A stretch of DNA of 64,000 bases from Burkholderia guangdongensis (GCF_013403875.1 NZ_JACBNX010000016.1:62001-126000), one strand, 5' to 3'; shown: positions 19,489 through 29,515, counted from the first letter of the stretch. Notes: a model not told the origin generated them from the letters alone. Made by a program: numbers and translations.

Positions 19489-20265
19489 TCAGGTCGCGTG
19501 ATCCAGCGCCGCGCTGACGGCGTCCTGCGGGATCGCGAGCTCCATCGCGCCGGCATCGTCGAGCACGGCCGCGAAGATCGCGAGCTGTGCGCTGTCGGGC
19601 AGCGGGGCCTTCAGCGCGGCGACGATCAGCGACGACAGCCGCGCGATCATCTGCACGTCGTTCATCGTGCGGCCTTGCGAGAATTCGTCGATCAGGCTCT
19701 CGGTCTCCGCGCCCGCGAGCGCGCCGGACAGCGCGCCGATCGCGAAGTGCAGCCGCCAGCCGAGCTCCGCGCGCGGCAGGTTCGGCAGCGCGCGCTGGAA
19801 CGCGTCGAAGAAGCGCACCGCGACGCTCGCGTAGTGCGCGGTCAGGAAATTGCGCACGAACGACGACGGATCGGTGTACGCGCGGCCGATCAGGCGCAGG
19901 AACGCGGGGCCGCCGCGCGCCGGATCGCGCGACGCCTTCAGCGCGGGGATGAACATCGCGCCGAGCACGTGCTCGCACGTGACGTGCGGGCCGAGCTGCG
20001 CGTCGAAGCGGTCCAGCAGATGCAGGCGCTCCTCGTTCAGCTGGTCGAGCCGCCGCGACAGCATCGCGTGGATCAGCGCCTCCTTGCTGCCGAAGTGATA
20101 GTTGACCGCGGCGAGATTGACCGCCGCGCGCGACGTGATCTGCCGCATCGACATCGCTTCGAAACCATGCTCGATGAAAAGGTCTTCGGCCGCGTCGAGA
20201 ATGCGCGCCTTGGTTCCGCCGGACTGCCGGCTGCCGGCCGGGCGGCCCGCCTGACGAACTGTCAT
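19489..20265 (-). CDS. TetR-family regulator, PsrA/FadR-like
   Basis: 258 aa. The N-terminal TetR helix-turn-helix (MRQITSRAAVNLAAVNYHFGSKEAL) is followed by a helical ligand-binding domain. Being co-transcribed with fadD and preceded by a CAAAC-N4-GTTTC palindrome of the PsrA type, it is best read as an acyl-CoA/fatty-acid-responsive autorepressor controlling fadD. GGAGACAGGC provides the ribosome site. The role is inferred, the family is certain. Confidence 0.88.
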   Translation of the reverse strand: MTVRQAGRPAGSRQSGGTKARILDAAEDLFIEHGFEAMSMRQITSRAAVNLAAVNYHFGSKEALIHAMLSRRLDQLNEERLHLLDRFDAQLGPHVTCEHVLGAMFIPALKASRDPARGGPAFLRLIGRAYTDPSSFVRNFLTAHYASVAVRFFDAFQRALPNLPRAELGWRLHFAIGALSGALAGAETESLIDEFSQGRTMNDVQMIARLSSLIVAALKAPLPDSAQLAIFAAVLDDAGAMELAIPQDAVSAALDHAT

Positions 20266-20327
20266 GCCTGTCTCCGATGCCCCGGGCCGGACTGCCGGCC
20301 GCGAACGGGCGATTCAAATAGCTAATT

Positions 20328-20341
20328 CAAACGGCTGTTTC
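20328..20341. promoter_or_regulatory. PsrA-type operator
   Basis: CAAAC-GGCT-GTTTC fits the published Pseudomonas PsrA pattern (G/C)AAAC-N2-4-GTTT(G/C). It sits 63-76 bp upstream of the TetR start codon, an appropriate place for autorepression of the tetR-fadD operon. Confidence 0.55.
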
Positions 20342-20418
20342 GCGTAAAGATAAAAAACCGGGAGCGATATCGGCAAGCGTTGAATCTCGACCAAACCCTC
20401 TAGATCGATGTGCGGCCG

Positions 20419-20462
20419 CAAAAAAAATTGCCGCGCGGCCCGGGCAAATCGGGCCGCGCGGC
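20419..20462 (-). terminator. Intrinsic terminator of the MFS gene
   Basis: A 13-bp perfect stem (20430-20442 with 20450-20462) and 7-nt loop, followed on the minus strand by a run of eight to nine Ts (20419-20427 read as A on plus). It lies 27 nt beyond the MFS stop codon. Confidence 0.9.
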
Positions 20463-20488
20463 ATGCTGCGATGCGTAAGAGCGACGCG

Positions 20489-21709
20489 TCAGGTCGCGGG
20501 GGCGGGTGCCCGGACCGATTGCGTCATGTCGACCCCGCGCCGCTCGCGGCTGAACAGGATCAGGACCGCGATCACGATCGCGACGGTGCCGGCGACGACC
20601 GCCAGCGCGAGCGCGTAATCGTTGCCGTGCGACTCCGCGAACTTCGCCTGCATCGTCGCGTTGCCGGACGCCAGCAGATTGCCGAGCTGGTACACGAAGC
20701 CGGGGAACGTCGCGCGCACCTCATCCGGCGAGATCTCGTTCAGGTGCACCGGAATCACGCCCCACGCGCCCTGTACCGAGATCTGCATCAGGAACGCACC
20801 GGCGGCGAGCGCGAACGCGCCGCTCGAGAACGCCCACAGCGGCAGCACCGGCAGCGCGATCAGCGCCGCGATGAAGATCGCGCGGCGGCGGCCGATTCGC
20901 TCCGAGATATGCCCGAACGCCAGCCCGCCGACGATCGCGCCGACGTTCAGCACGATCGTGAGCAGCGATACCGTATGCGCGTCGAAGTGGTGCTGCTCGC
21001 GCAGGAACGTCGGATACATGTCCTGCGTGCCGTGCGAGAAGAAATTGAACGCGGTCATCAGCACGACCGCGTAGATCGTCAGCTTCCAGTTGCCTTTCAG
21101 CGTCGCCGCGAGGCTCGGGCGCGGACGCTTTTCCATCTGCACGAAGGCGGGCGACTCCGGCACCTTCGAGCGGATGTAGAGGATCAGCAGCGCGGGCAGC
21201 ACGCCGACCATGAACATCCCGCGCCAGCCGATGTACTGGTAGAGGAGGCCGAATACGACCGACGCGACCAGGTAGCCGCTCGGATAGCCGGCCTGCAGCA
21301 GTCCGGACACGATCCCGCGCGAATGCGTCGGCACGGTCTCCATCGTCAGCGCGGAGCCGACGCCCCATTCGCCGCCCATCGCGACGCCGAACAGCGTGCG
21401 CAGCACGAGCAGCGACGCGAGGTTCGGCGCGAAGCCCGACGCGAGCTCGAGCAGCGAGTAGCACGCGATATTGATCATCAGCGTCGGACGGCGGCCGAAG
21501 CGGTCCGCCAGGCGGCCGAAGATCAGCGCGCCGAGCGGGCGCATCGCGAGCGTCAGCAAGATCGCGACCGTGACATCGGAAATCTTCGTGTCGAACTCGG
21601 CGGCGATATCCTTCAGCACGAAGACCATCAGGAAGAAGTCGAACGCGTCGAGCGTCCAGCCCAGATAGGCGGCGATCGTCACGTTGCGTTGCTCTCGGGT
21701 CCAGCTCAT
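20489..21709 (-). CDS. MFS transporter, SHS (lactate/sialate:H+) type
   Basis: 406 aa with twelve predicted helices. The N-terminus (YLGWTLDAFDFFLMVFVL) and the loop GRLADRFGRRP are typical of MFS, and the mixture RAIF/GHISERIGRRRA marks the second half. Similarity is to SHS-family carboxylate symporters. The substrate is likely a small carboxylate but is not established here. The start at 21709 has AGGAGA upstream. Longer in-frame starts exist but extend into a charged, non-membrane leader. It is a monocistronic unit with its own terminator. Confidence 0.85.
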   Translation of the reverse strand: MSWTREQRNVTIAAYLGWTLDAFDFFLMVFVLKDIAAEFDTKISDVTVAILLTLAMRPLGALIFGRLADRFGRRPTLMINIACYSLLELASGFAPNLASLLVLRTLFGVAMGGEWGVGSALTMETVPTHSRGIVSGLLQAGYPSGYLVASVVFGLLYQYIGWRGMFMVGVLPALLILYIRSKVPESPAFVQMEKRPRPSLAATLKGNWKLTIYAVVLMTAFNFFSHGTQDMYPTFLREQHHFDAHTVSLLTIVLNVGAIVGGLAFGHISERIGRRRAIFIAALIALPVLPLWAFSSGAFALAAGAFLMQISVQGAWGVIPVHLNEISPDEVRATFPGFVYQLGNLLASGNATMQAKFAESHGNDYALALAVVAGTVAIVIAVLILFSRERRGVDMTQSVRAPAPAT

Positions 21710-22051
21710 CGCAGGCGTCTCCTCGGTGGCGCGCGCCATGACGGACCGCATGCGCGCCGCCCGTCGGGCGCACGGCGCGGACGGCGTATCAACGAGTGTA
21801 CGCCGCCGCGACGCGTCGTGTGGCGCTGCGCTTCGCGTCGCGCATCGGGAAAAATCCCTAGGGTCGCGACGCGCGTAGCCGTTTTGTCGACGTGTGTCGC
21901 GCATGCGCGAAAAAAGTTGCGCGCGCATCGTCCCGCGCCGATCGTTCGACGCGCCCGCGCCGGAAATCGTCGGCCGCCGCGTGCGCGGGCTTAACGGCGA
22001 ACGCTTTCCGGGGTATCGTTGCGTGACTTTTGACGACTACGGAGCGATTCC
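21710..22051. other. Divergent intergenic region, MFS / ParB-like gene
   Basis: About 340 bp without a credible gene. It holds GGGA-AAAA-TCCC followed by TAGGG (21847-21863), a small inverted repeat with partial similarity to one upstream of the sugar operon (34606-34619). I identified no clear -35/-10 pair. Confidence 0.5.
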
Positions 22052-22678
22052 ATGACATTCGGCACCGACGTCCACCTGATTCCCGTCAGGCTCGACACGC
22101 TGCGCCCGACCCAGATGACGGTCGGCTATCGCGAGGTGAAGGCGAAGCGCAAGCACTGGAAGGCGCTCGACAAGAAGGCGCGCAAGGCCGCGATCGAGTC
22201 GCACTGGTTCCCGGCCGTGCTCGGGCCCGGCGGGCAGCACTTCATCACCGATCATCACCACCTCGGGCTCGCGCTGATCGAGGAGGGCGAGAGCGACGTC
22301 AACGCGATGCTGATCAAGGATCTGTCGTGGCTCGACGAGACGATCTTCTGGCGGATGATGGAGCACAACCAGTGGGTGCATCCGTTCGGCGCCGATGGCT
22401 CGCGCCGTGACTACGCGAAGCTGCCGAAGCTGTTGACCGGTCTCGAGGACGATCCGTACCGGAGCCTCGCGGGCGAGCTGCGCGGCGCGGGCGGCTACGC
22501 GAAGGATGCCACGCCGTTCAGCGAATTCCTGTGGGCCGACTTCCTGCGTCAGCGCGTGACGCTCGACGCGATCCGCAAGAACTTCGACAAGGCGCTCCAG
22601 ACCGCGCTTTCCCACGCGCACGAGCAGGACGCGCGCTATCTGCCCGGCTGGTCGGGCGTGATCGCCGCGAAACCATAA
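22052..22678 (+). CDS. ParB-like nuclease-fold protein (ParBc_2 type)
   Basis: 208 aa. The N-terminal half resembles the ParBc_2/ParB-Srx nuclease fold (PVRLDTLRPTQMTVGYREV, then HFITDHHHLGLAL with a His/Asp-rich active-site-like loop, then IKDLSW). These proteins are annotated as putative ParB-like nucleases and lack a DNA-segregation context. No helix-turn-helix typical of chromosomal ParB is present. GGAG precedes the ATG. It probably shares a transcript with the SulP gene 14 nt downstream. Its activity is unknown. Confidence 0.75.
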   Translation: MTFGTDVHLIPVRLDTLRPTQMTVGYREVKAKRKHWKALDKKARKAAIESHWFPAVLGPGGQHFITDHHHLGLALIEEGESDVNAMLIKDLSWLDETIFWRMMEHNQWVHPFGADGSRRDYAKLPKLLTGLEDDPYRSLAGELRGAGGYAKDATPFSEFLWADFLRQRVTLDAIRKNFDKALQTALSHAHEQDARYLPGWSGVIAAKP

Positions 22679-22691
22679 CGGACGCGCGCCG

Positions 22692-24410
22692 ATGCCCGCC
22701 CCCACGCCCCATCCGGATGCCGGCCCGCAGCGCGCCGAGCATTTTGCGGCGCTCGATGCGCCGCCCGTGCCGCCGCGGCAGCGCGCCGGCCGCGACGCGC
22801 TCGCCGGCGTATCGATCGCCGGGCTGCTGATCCCGGAAGCCGTCGCGTATGCGGGGCTCGCGAACCTGCCGCCGCAGGCCGGCCTGATCGCGCTGCTGTC
22901 GGGCCTCGTCGTCTATGCGCTGACGGGCAGCAGCCGGTTCGCGATCGTGTCGTCGACGTCGTCGTCGGCCGCGGTGCTCGCGGCGACGGTGTTCGCCGAA
23001 TCCGGGATCGGGCCCGCCGCGCAGCTCGCGCTCGCGGCCGCGATGGTCGCGGCGACCGGCGTGCTGTTCATCGTCGCGGGGCTGCTGCGGCTCGGCGGGA
23101 TGTCGGACTTCATCGCGCGGCCGGTGCTGCGCGGCTTCGCGTTCGGGCTCGCGGTCACGATCGCGATCAAGGAGTTGCCGAAGATCCTCGAGATCCATGT
23201 CAGGCACAGCGACACGCCGCACATCGTGCTCGACATCGTGCAGGGCGCCGCGCAGGCGAACGTCGCGAGCCTCGCGCTCGGCGCCAGCGCGCTCGCGCTG
23301 CTGTTCCTGCTCGGGCGCAGCAAGCGCGTGCCGGCGACGCTCGTCGTGATCGTGCTGTCGATCGCGCTCGGCTACGTGCTCGACTGGCAGCACTACGGAA
23401 TCGCGATCGTCGGGCATATCGACCTCCAGAACCTGTCGTTCGACCTGCCGCGGCTCGACCGCAACGCGTGGCTGCAGACGGCCGAGCTCGCGGTCGCGCT
23501 GATGCTGATTCTCTACGCGGAGTCGTACGGCTCGATCCGCAACTTCGCGCTGAAGCACGGCGACACCGTGTCTCCGAACCGCGATCTCGTCGCGCTCGGC
23601 TGCGCGAACCTCGTGTCCGGGCTGCTGCACGGGATGCCGGTCGGTGCCGGCTATTCGGCGACGTCCGCGAACGAGGCGGCCGGCGCGCAGAGCCGTTTCT
23701 CCGCGCTGTGGGCGGCGGGCGTGATCGCGCTGATCGTGTGGCTGCTGCTGCCGCAGCTCGCCCGCACGCCGGAGCCGGTGCTCGCGGCGATCGTGATCTT
23801 CGCGGTCAGCCATTCGCTGCATCCGTCGGTGTTCCGGCCGTACTGGACCTGGCGGCGCGACCGCCTCATCGTCGCCGCCGCGCTGCTCGCGGTGCTCGTG
23901 CTCGGTGTGCTGCAGGGGCTGCTCGCCGCGATCGGCGTGAGCCTGCTCGTCACGCTGCGCAAGCTGTCGGAGCCGAACGTCAGCGTGCTCGGCCGGCTGC
24001 GCGACAGCCACGACTTCGTCGACGTGTCGCATCACGCGGACGCGAAGGCGATTCCCGGCGTGCTGATCGTGCGGCCCGAGGCCCAGCTCTTTTTCGCGAA
24101 CGCGGACAAGATGCTCAATCGCGTGCGCGCGCTGCTGAAGGCGACGCCGGATACGCATACCGTGATGCTGAGCCTCGAGGAGACGCCCGACGTCGACGGC
24201 ACGACGATCGAATCGCTGAAAACGTTCGCGGCCGAATGCTCGGCGCGCGGCCAGCGTCTCGCGCTGGTGCGGATGAAGCAGCACGCGCTGAACGCGCTGA
24301 AGCGCGCCGCCGACGACACGCTGCGTGCGGACGCGATGTCCGAGCTCAGCGTCGACGAAGGCCTGCAGACGATCGGGGCGGGCGGGGTGGGCGGCGGTGC
24401 GGCGGCTTGA
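22692..24410 (+). CDS. SulP-family anion transporter with STAS domain
   Basis: 572 aa. Ten or more hydrophobic helices form a SulP permease (LLIPEAVAYAGLANLPPQAGL signature in helix 1-2; SYGSIRNFALKHGD; GAGYSATSANEAAGAQS), followed by a cytoplasmic STAS domain (residues about 455-560). SulP proteins import sulfate, bicarbonate or small dicarboxylates. The sequence alone does not tell which. It is convergent with the sugar operon. The 41-bp gap between them contains three imperfect TTGATGTGACGC-like direct repeats. Confidence 0.88.
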   Translation: MPAPTPHPDAGPQRAEHFAALDAPPVPPRQRAGRDALAGVSIAGLLIPEAVAYAGLANLPPQAGLIALLSGLVVYALTGSSRFAIVSSTSSSAAVLAATVFAESGIGPAAQLALAAAMVAATGVLFIVAGLLRLGGMSDFIARPVLRGFAFGLAVTIAIKELPKILEIHVRHSDTPHIVLDIVQGAAQANVASLALGASALALLFLLGRSKRVPATLVVIVLSIALGYVLDWQHYGIAIVGHIDLQNLSFDLPRLDRNAWLQTAELAVALMLILYAESYGSIRNFALKHGDTVSPNRDLVALGCANLVSGLLHGMPVGAGYSATSANEAAGAQSRFSALWAAGVIALIVWLLLPQLARTPEPVLAAIVIFAVSHSLHPSVFRPYWTWRRDRLIVAAALLAVLVLGVLQGLLAAIGVSLLVTLRKLSEPNVSVLGRLRDSHDFVDVSHHADAKAIPGVLIVRPEAQLFFANADKMLNRVRALLKATPDTHTVMLSLEETPDVDGTTIESLKTFAAECSARGQRLALVRMKQHALNALKRAADDTLRADAMSELSVDEGLQTIGAGGVGGGAAA

Positions 24411-24451
24411 TGTGACGCACTGATGTGAAGCCTTGACGTGACGCGTGCCGC

Positions 24452-25498
24452 TCAGCGCGCGTCGAGCACCTCGAACCGGTACGCGATTTCGGTCGGCGCG
24501 CCCGGGCTCAGCGCGAGCGCGGTGCGCACGCCGCGCGCGTCGATCGGATTTGGCGCGAGCGACGCCGCGCAGCCGAGTTCGAACGCGGCCGCGACCGGCT
24601 CGACGCCGACGCACAGATTGCGGCCGTTCCACGGCGCATGCGTGCGGCCGCGGTTGCTGATCCACAGCAGCAGCGACGGCAGCGCGTCGGCATCCCAGGT
24701 CAGGCGATAGCGGGTGCGTGCGGCGTCGTCGGCCAGCGTGACGGTGCCGTCGATCCCGCAAAGCTGCACGATTTCCTCGGTCGCATCCGCAAGCGGCAGG
24801 CGGTCGAACGCGCCGGTGCCGCCGCCGCGCAACGGCACGCTGCCGAGCGAGTCGAACGTCGCGCCCGCGAGCGCACGCGACACGCCGGGCTCGGGGCCGC
24901 CCGGATGGACCATCCCGAATGCGAACGCACCCGGCTCGATCCGGAACGCGCCGGTGAGCGCCGGCAGCGCGAGGTTCGGATGCAGGCCGACGGGGCGGCG
25001 CGCGGCGGCGCGCGCGTCGATCCGCAGCACGACGTCGAGTGCCGCGCACGACGGGTCCGCGCGCACGATTCGCGTGAGCCGCCTGATCGGCGAGCCCTCG
25101 GGATAGTCGAGTGCGATCTCGATCTCGTGCGCGCTCTGCCGCATGAGCGTCCACGCGCCGGTGCAGCCGTAGCCGTGCTGCAGGTCGTCGCTCGCGTCGT
25201 GCGCGGCATCGCGCGCGTCGATCGGCGTGACGACCGCGTCGCGCCAGCCGCCCGGCAGGCCGTCGTCCGGTAGCGCGGCACGCGCATACGGCACGCCGAA
25301 CGGCACGCACGGGAACTCGCTGCGCATCACGCCGAGCAGGCCCGCGGGTTGCGGCTCCGGCCGGTCGAGCCACGGTGCTTCGTAAAACGGCCGGATCGTG
25401 CGGCCGCCGAGCGCGAACGCGACGCCGCCGAGCATGCCGCCGTTCGCGTGGACGTCGCACGCGCCGTGCGCCCATTCGAGATGCCAGGTTGTATCCAC
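24452..25498 (-). CDS. Aldose 1-epimerase family protein
   Basis: 348 aa with the galactose-mutarotase fold. The catalytic His is in GLHPNLALPA (about residue 180) and the general-base Glu lies near the C-terminus (APTEIAYRFEV). It interconverts anomers of free or phosphorylated aldoses. As the last gene of a sugar operon it could supply the beta-anomer of glucose 6-phosphate to Zwf (YeaD-like) or act on the free sugar. The start is GTG at 25498, directly abutting the zwf stop. Confidence 0.82.
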   Translation of the reverse strand: MDTTWHLEWAHGACDVHANGGMLGGVAFALGGRTIRPFYEAPWLDRPEPQPAGLLGVMRSEFPCVPFGVPYARAALPDDGLPGGWRDAVVTPIDARDAAHDASDDLQHGYGCTGAWTLMRQSAHEIEIALDYPEGSPIRRLTRIVRADPSCAALDVVLRIDARAAARRPVGLHPNLALPALTGAFRIEPGAFAFGMVHPGGPEPGVSRALAGATFDSLGSVPLRGGGTGAFDRLPLADATEEIVQLCGIDGTVTLADDAARTRYRLTWDADALPSLLLWISNRGRTHAPWNGRNLCVGVEPVAAAFELGCAASLAPNPIDARGVRTALALSPGAPTEIAYRFEVLDAR

Positions 25499-26968
25499 TC
25501 AGTTTTCCTCTTCGCGCCAGCACGTGTCGTGCCGTGCGAGCAGCGCGCTCGCCTGCGCCGGCCCCCAGTTGCCCGCCGCATACGGCTTCGGCGCGCTGTC
25601 CACGCCGAGAATCGGCGCGACCCAGCGCCACGCCGCTTCCTGCTCGTCGCGGCGCACGAACAGCGCGAGCCGGCCCGCGATCACGTCGAGCAACAGGCGC
25701 TGATACGCCTCCATCCGGTCCTGCTGGAAGAAGCGGTCGAACGCGAGATCGAGGTACACGCCTTGTAGCGTCATCCCGAGCCCCGGTTGCTTCGCGAGCG
25801 CGCTCATCCGGATCGATTCGTCCGGCTGCAGCCGGATCGTCAGCCGGTTCGAGCCCGAGCGCAGCGCGGCGGGCCCGAGCGCCGAATGCGGCACCGGCCG
25901 GAACGTGACGACGATCTCCGCGACGCGCTCCGCGAGCCGCTTGCCGGTGCGCAGAAAGAACGGCACGCCGGCCCAGCGCCAGTTGTCGACTTCGGCCTTC
26001 AGCGCGATGAACGTCTCGGTCGTGCTGTCGGGTGCGATGCCGGATTCGTCGAGATAGCCGGGCACCGCGTGGCCGCGGATCGCGCCCGCGCGGTACTGGC
26101 CGCGCACGACGCTCTGGTGCAGCGCATCCTCGGGCAGCGGCTTCAGCGCGCGCAACACGCGCAGCTTCTCGTCGCGCACCGCATCGGCGGCCATCGACTG
26201 CGGCGGCTCCATCGCGACGATCGCGAGCAACTGCAGCAGATGGTTCTGCACCATGTCGCGCAGCGCGCCGGTGTGGTCGTAGAACGCGCCGCGCCCGCCG
26301 ACGCCGAGCTCCTCCGCGACCGTGATCTGGATGTTGTCGATCCATTCGCGGCGCCACAGCGGCTCGAACATCACGTTGCCGAAGCGCAGCGCGAACAGGT
26401 TCTGCACCGCTTCCTTGCCGAGGTAATGGTCGATCCGGTAGATCTGCTCCTCGGCGAAGATCGCGCCGACCGCATCGTTGATCGCGGCCGACGATGCAAG
26501 GTCGTAGCCGAGCGGCTTCTCGAGCACGACGCGCGACGACGCCGGCGCGAGGCCCGCTTCCGACAGCGCGCGGCAGATCGGCACGAACAGCGACGGCCCG
26601 GTCGCGAGATAGAAGATGCGGCGGCCCGGCACGTGCACGAGCGCGTCGCCGAGGCGCGCGAACGCGCCGGGCTGGCTCGCGTCGAGCTCGACGTACGCGA
26701 GCCGCTCGATGAAGCCGCGCCACGCGTCGTCGTCGAACTGCGCGTCCTTCACGTGCGGGCGCACCGATTCGTCGACCCAGCGCAGATAGCCGTCGCGATC
26801 GAGCGGCGTCATCGCGACGCCGACGATGCGGCCTTCGGGCGCGAGCAGGCCGTCGCGGTGCGCGGTGTAGAGCGCCGGCAGGATCTTGCGCATCGCGAGA
26901 TCGCCGGTGCCGCCGAACAGCACGAACGCGAACGCGTCGCGCGCGGAGAAGGGCGTCGGCGTGCTCAT
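25499..26968 (-). CDS. zwf: Glucose-6-phosphate 1-dehydrogenase
   Basis: 489 aa. Oxidises glucose 6-phosphate to 6-phosphogluconolactone with NADP+, the entry to the Entner-Doudoroff and pentose-phosphate routes. The nucleotide motif GGTGDLAMRKILPAL is at the N-terminus and the active-site motif RIDHYLGKE lies near residue 180. The length is standard. The ATG overlaps the upstream kinase gene by 4 nt. No pgl, edd or eda is nearby, so the next steps are encoded elsewhere. Confidence 0.95.
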   Translation of the reverse strand: MSTPTPFSARDAFAFVLFGGTGDLAMRKILPALYTAHRDGLLAPEGRIVGVAMTPLDRDGYLRWVDESVRPHVKDAQFDDDAWRGFIERLAYVELDASQPGAFARLGDALVHVPGRRIFYLATGPSLFVPICRALSEAGLAPASSRVVLEKPLGYDLASSAAINDAVGAIFAEEQIYRIDHYLGKEAVQNLFALRFGNVMFEPLWRREWIDNIQITVAEELGVGGRGAFYDHTGALRDMVQNHLLQLLAIVAMEPPQSMAADAVRDEKLRVLRALKPLPEDALHQSVVRGQYRAGAIRGHAVPGYLDESGIAPDSTTETFIALKAEVDNWRWAGVPFFLRTGKRLAERVAEIVVTFRPVPHSALGPAALRSGSNRLTIRLQPDESIRMSALAKQPGLGMTLQGVYLDLAFDRFFQQDRMEAYQRLLLDVIAGRLALFVRRDEQEAAWRWVAPILGVDSAPKPYAAGNWGPAQASALLARHDTCWREEEN

Positions 26969-27891
26969 CGCGGCTGCCCGGCCGCGTGCGCGTCGATCAT
27001 CGCGTTCACTTCGGCGACCGTCGGCGCATACGCGCCGGCGCGCGACGCGACGACCGCCGCGCACGCGGCCGCGAAGCGCAAATGGGCGGCCGCCGGCGCG
27101 TCGGGGCGCATCAGCAGGCTCGCCATCCAGCTGCCGACGCACGAGTCGCCGCAGCCGACCGTGTCGGCGACCGTCACCTCGAAGCCGGGCTGGAACACGG
27201 TCTGGTCGCCGACGAGCAGTTCCATCCCGGCCGCGCCGCGCGTGACGAGCACCGCGGCCTGCGGCGCCCACGCGCGGATCTGCGCGAGCGCGGCGGCTTC
27301 GTCGAGCTCCGGGAACAGGCCGGTCAGATCTTCGTCGGACACCTTCAGGTAGTCCGCGAGGCCGGCCATCGTGCGCAGCGTGTCGCGATACGCCGGATCG
27401 GCCATCGGCGCGCGGAAGTTCGGGTCGAACGAGATGCGCTTGCCGGCCGCGCGCGCGGCCTTCGCGACGTCGATCAGCCGGGACGCGAGCGGTTCGCGCA
27501 CGACGCCGAGCGAGCCGAAGTGGACGATCTCGACGGTGTCGAGCCAGCCGGCCGGCAGTGCGGCCGGGTCGAACGCGAGGTCCGCGCTGTTCTCGCCGAT
27601 GAAGAAATACTGCGGCGGCTGTTTCGATACGACCATCGCGAGGAACGGCGCCCGGTCGACCTGTCGCGTGAAGCGCATGTCGAGGCCGGCCTCCGCGCTC
27701 TGCTGCATCAGTTCGTCGCCGAACACGTCGCGGCTCACGGTGCCGGCGAAGCCGGTCGGCACGCCGAGGCGCGCGCCGACGCGCGCGACGTTCCAGCACG
27801 AGCCGCCGGCGAGGCTATGCCAGTGATTGGCGTCGTCGCGGATGAAGTCGGTCAGCGCTTCGCCGAATATGACCAGTCGGGGGAGGTTCAT
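26965..27891 (-). CDS. PfkB-family sugar kinase, probable fructokinase
   Basis: 308-aa ribokinase-fold kinase. The N-terminal PfkB signature region is GGSCWNVARVGARLG. The C-terminal signature is DTVGCGDSCVGSW, where the usual GAGD is GCGD but the catalytic Asp is kept. In an operon with a sugar ABC transporter, Pgi and Zwf the simplest role is ATP-dependent phosphorylation of fructose to fructose 6-phosphate. A KDG or other hexose kinase cannot be excluded. It overlaps zwf by 4 nt and is preceded by pgi. Confidence 0.85.
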   Translation of the reverse strand: MNLPRLVIFGEALTDFIRDDANHWHSLAGGSCWNVARVGARLGVPTGFAGTVSRDVFGDELMQQSAEAGLDMRFTRQVDRAPFLAMVVSKQPPQYFFIGENSADLAFDPAALPAGWLDTVEIVHFGSLGVVREPLASRLIDVAKAARAAGKRISFDPNFRAPMADPAYRDTLRTMAGLADYLKVSDEDLTGLFPELDEAAALAQIRAWAPQAAVLVTRGAAGMELLVGDQTVFQPGFEVTVADTVGCGDSCVGSWMASLLMRPDAPAAAHLRFAAACAAVVASRAGAYAPTVAEVNAMIDAHAAGQPR

Positions 27892-27907
27892 CGTGCAGTC
27901 CTGATTG

Positions 27908-29515
27908 TCAGGTTGCGGCGCGGCGCCGCGCGTTGTAACGGTTGATCAACTGATTCGTCGAGCCGTCGTGCGAGCTCACCGGGCCCGGCGCGGCCAGCTC
28001 CCGCTCGATCGCGACCGCGAGCTTCTTGCCGAGCTCGACGCCCCACTGGTCGAACGAGTTGATTTGCCACACGACGCCCTGCACGAACACCTTGTGCTCG
28101 TACAGCGCGATCAGCGCGCCGAGCGACGCCGGGTCGAGCATGTCGATGCAGATCGTGTTCGTCGGCCGGTTGCCTTCGAAGTTGCGGTGCGGCTCGTCGA
28201 CCGAGCGCGATCCGTTCATCAGCGCCTCGGACTGCGCGAAGCAGTTCGCGACCAGGATGTCGTGGTGCGCGTCGAGCGTGTGATGCGGCCGCATGCAGAC
28301 GATGAAGTCGGTCGGGATGATCGCGGTGCCCTGGTGCAGCAGCTGGAAGAACGCGTGCTGGCCGTTCGTGCCGGGCTCGCCCCAGATCACCGGGCCCGTC
28401 GCGTAGTCGACGCGCTCGCCGCCGAGCGTCACCGACTTGCCGTTGCTCTCCATGTCGAGCTGCTGCAGATACGCGGGCAAGCGGTGCAGATAGTTGTCGT
28501 ACGGCGCGATCAGCTGGCTCGTCGCGCCGAGGAAGTTCTGATGCCAGATGCCGATCATCGCGAGCAGCACCGGCAGGTTGCGCTCGAGCGGCGCGTCCGC
28601 GAAATGGCGGTCCATCGCGTGCGCGCCGTCGAGCAGCTGTTCGAACGCGTCCATCCCGGCCATGATCGCGATCGGCAGCCCGATCGCCGACCACAGCGAA
28701 TAGCGGCCGCCGACCCAGTCCCAGAACTCGAACATGTTCGCGGTGTCGATGCCGAACGTCGCGACCGCGTCCGCGTTCGTCGACACCGCGGCGAAATGCT
28801 TCGCGATCGCCGCTTCCGGTGCGCCGGACGCGAGCAGCCACGCGCGCGCGGTGTGCGCGTTCGCGAGCGTCTCGCGCGTCGTGAACGTCTTCGACGATAC
28901 GATGAACAGCGTCGTCTCCGGGTTCGCGCGTTTCAGCACTTCGGCGATGTCCGCGCCGTCGACGTTCGACACGAAGTGCATCGTGAGCCGTTCGTGCGCG
29001 TAAGGCTTCAGCGCCTCGCAGACCATCTTCGGGCCGAGGTCCGAGCCGCCGATGCCGATGTTCACGACGTCGGTGATCTCGCGGCCGGTGTGGCCGCGCC
29101 ACGCGCCCGAGCGGACGGCGTCGGAGAACGTGCGCATCCTGGCGAGCACGGCCGCGACCTGCGGCCATACGTCGACGTGGTCGACGCCGTCGACGATGCG
29201 CTGCGCGCCCGAGCGATCGCGCAGCGCGACGTGCAGCACCGCGCGTTGCTCGGTGCGGTTGATCCGCTCGCCGGCGAACATCGCGTCGCGATGCTTATCG
29301 ACGCCGGCCTCGCGGGCGAGCGCGACGAGCCGCGCGATCGTGTCGGCATCGACCGGGTTCTTCGAGTAGTCGACGAAGAGCCCGGCCGCGTCGAGTGAGA
29401 AGCGCGCCGCGCGTTCGGGATCGCGCTCGAACAGCGCGCGGATCGAGATGCCGGCCAGCGCGTCGCGATGGTCGGCGAGGGCCCGCCACGCGGGCGTCCG
29501 TGTCAATGAGGTCAT
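27908..29515 (-). CDS. pgi: Glucose-6-phosphate isomerase
   Basis: 535 aa. Interconverts fructose 6-phosphate and glucose 6-phosphate. Both family signatures are visible: [14 protein letters not shown] (about residue 147) and [13 protein letters not shown] near the C-terminus, including the Lys that closes the active site. The ATG at 29515 gives the standard length. It stands between the binding-protein gene and the kinase, linking fructokinase product to Zwf. Confidence 0.95.
   Translation of the reverse strand: MTSLTRTPAWRALADHRDALAGISIRALFERDPERAARFSLDAAGLFVDYSKNPVDADTIARLVALAREAGVDKHRDAMFAGERINRTEQRAVLHVALRDRSGAQRIVDGVDHVDVWPQVAAVLARMRTFSDAVRSGAWRGHTGREITDVVNIGIGGSDLGPKMVCEALKPYAHERLTMHFVSNVDGADIAEVLKRANPETTLFIVSSKTFTTRETLANAHTARAWLLASGAPEAAIAKHFAAVSTNADAVATFGIDTANMFEFWDWVGGRYSLWSAIGLPIAIMAGMDAFEQLLDGAHAMDRHFADAPLERNLPVLLAMIGIWHQNFLGATSQLIAPYDNYLHRLPAYLQQLDMESNGKSVTLGGERVDYATGPVIWGEPGTNGQHAFFQLLHQGTAIIPTDFIVCMRPHHTLDAHHDILVANCFAQSEALMNGSRSVDEPHRNFEGNRPTNTICIDMLDPASLGALIALYEHKVFVQGVVWQINSFDQWGVELGKKLAVAIERELAAPGPVSSHDGSTNQLINRYNARRRAAT

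Noticed and set aside
22052..22678. Chromosome-partition ParB
   Set aside because: Lacks the GERRxRA box and the helix-turn-helix, has no parA neighbour and no parS-like sites.
22518..26723. 1401-codon minus-strand open frame across SulP, epimerase and zwf
   Set aside because: It runs in a shifted frame of the true zwf gene and antisense of SulP, Arg/Ala-rich without motifs.
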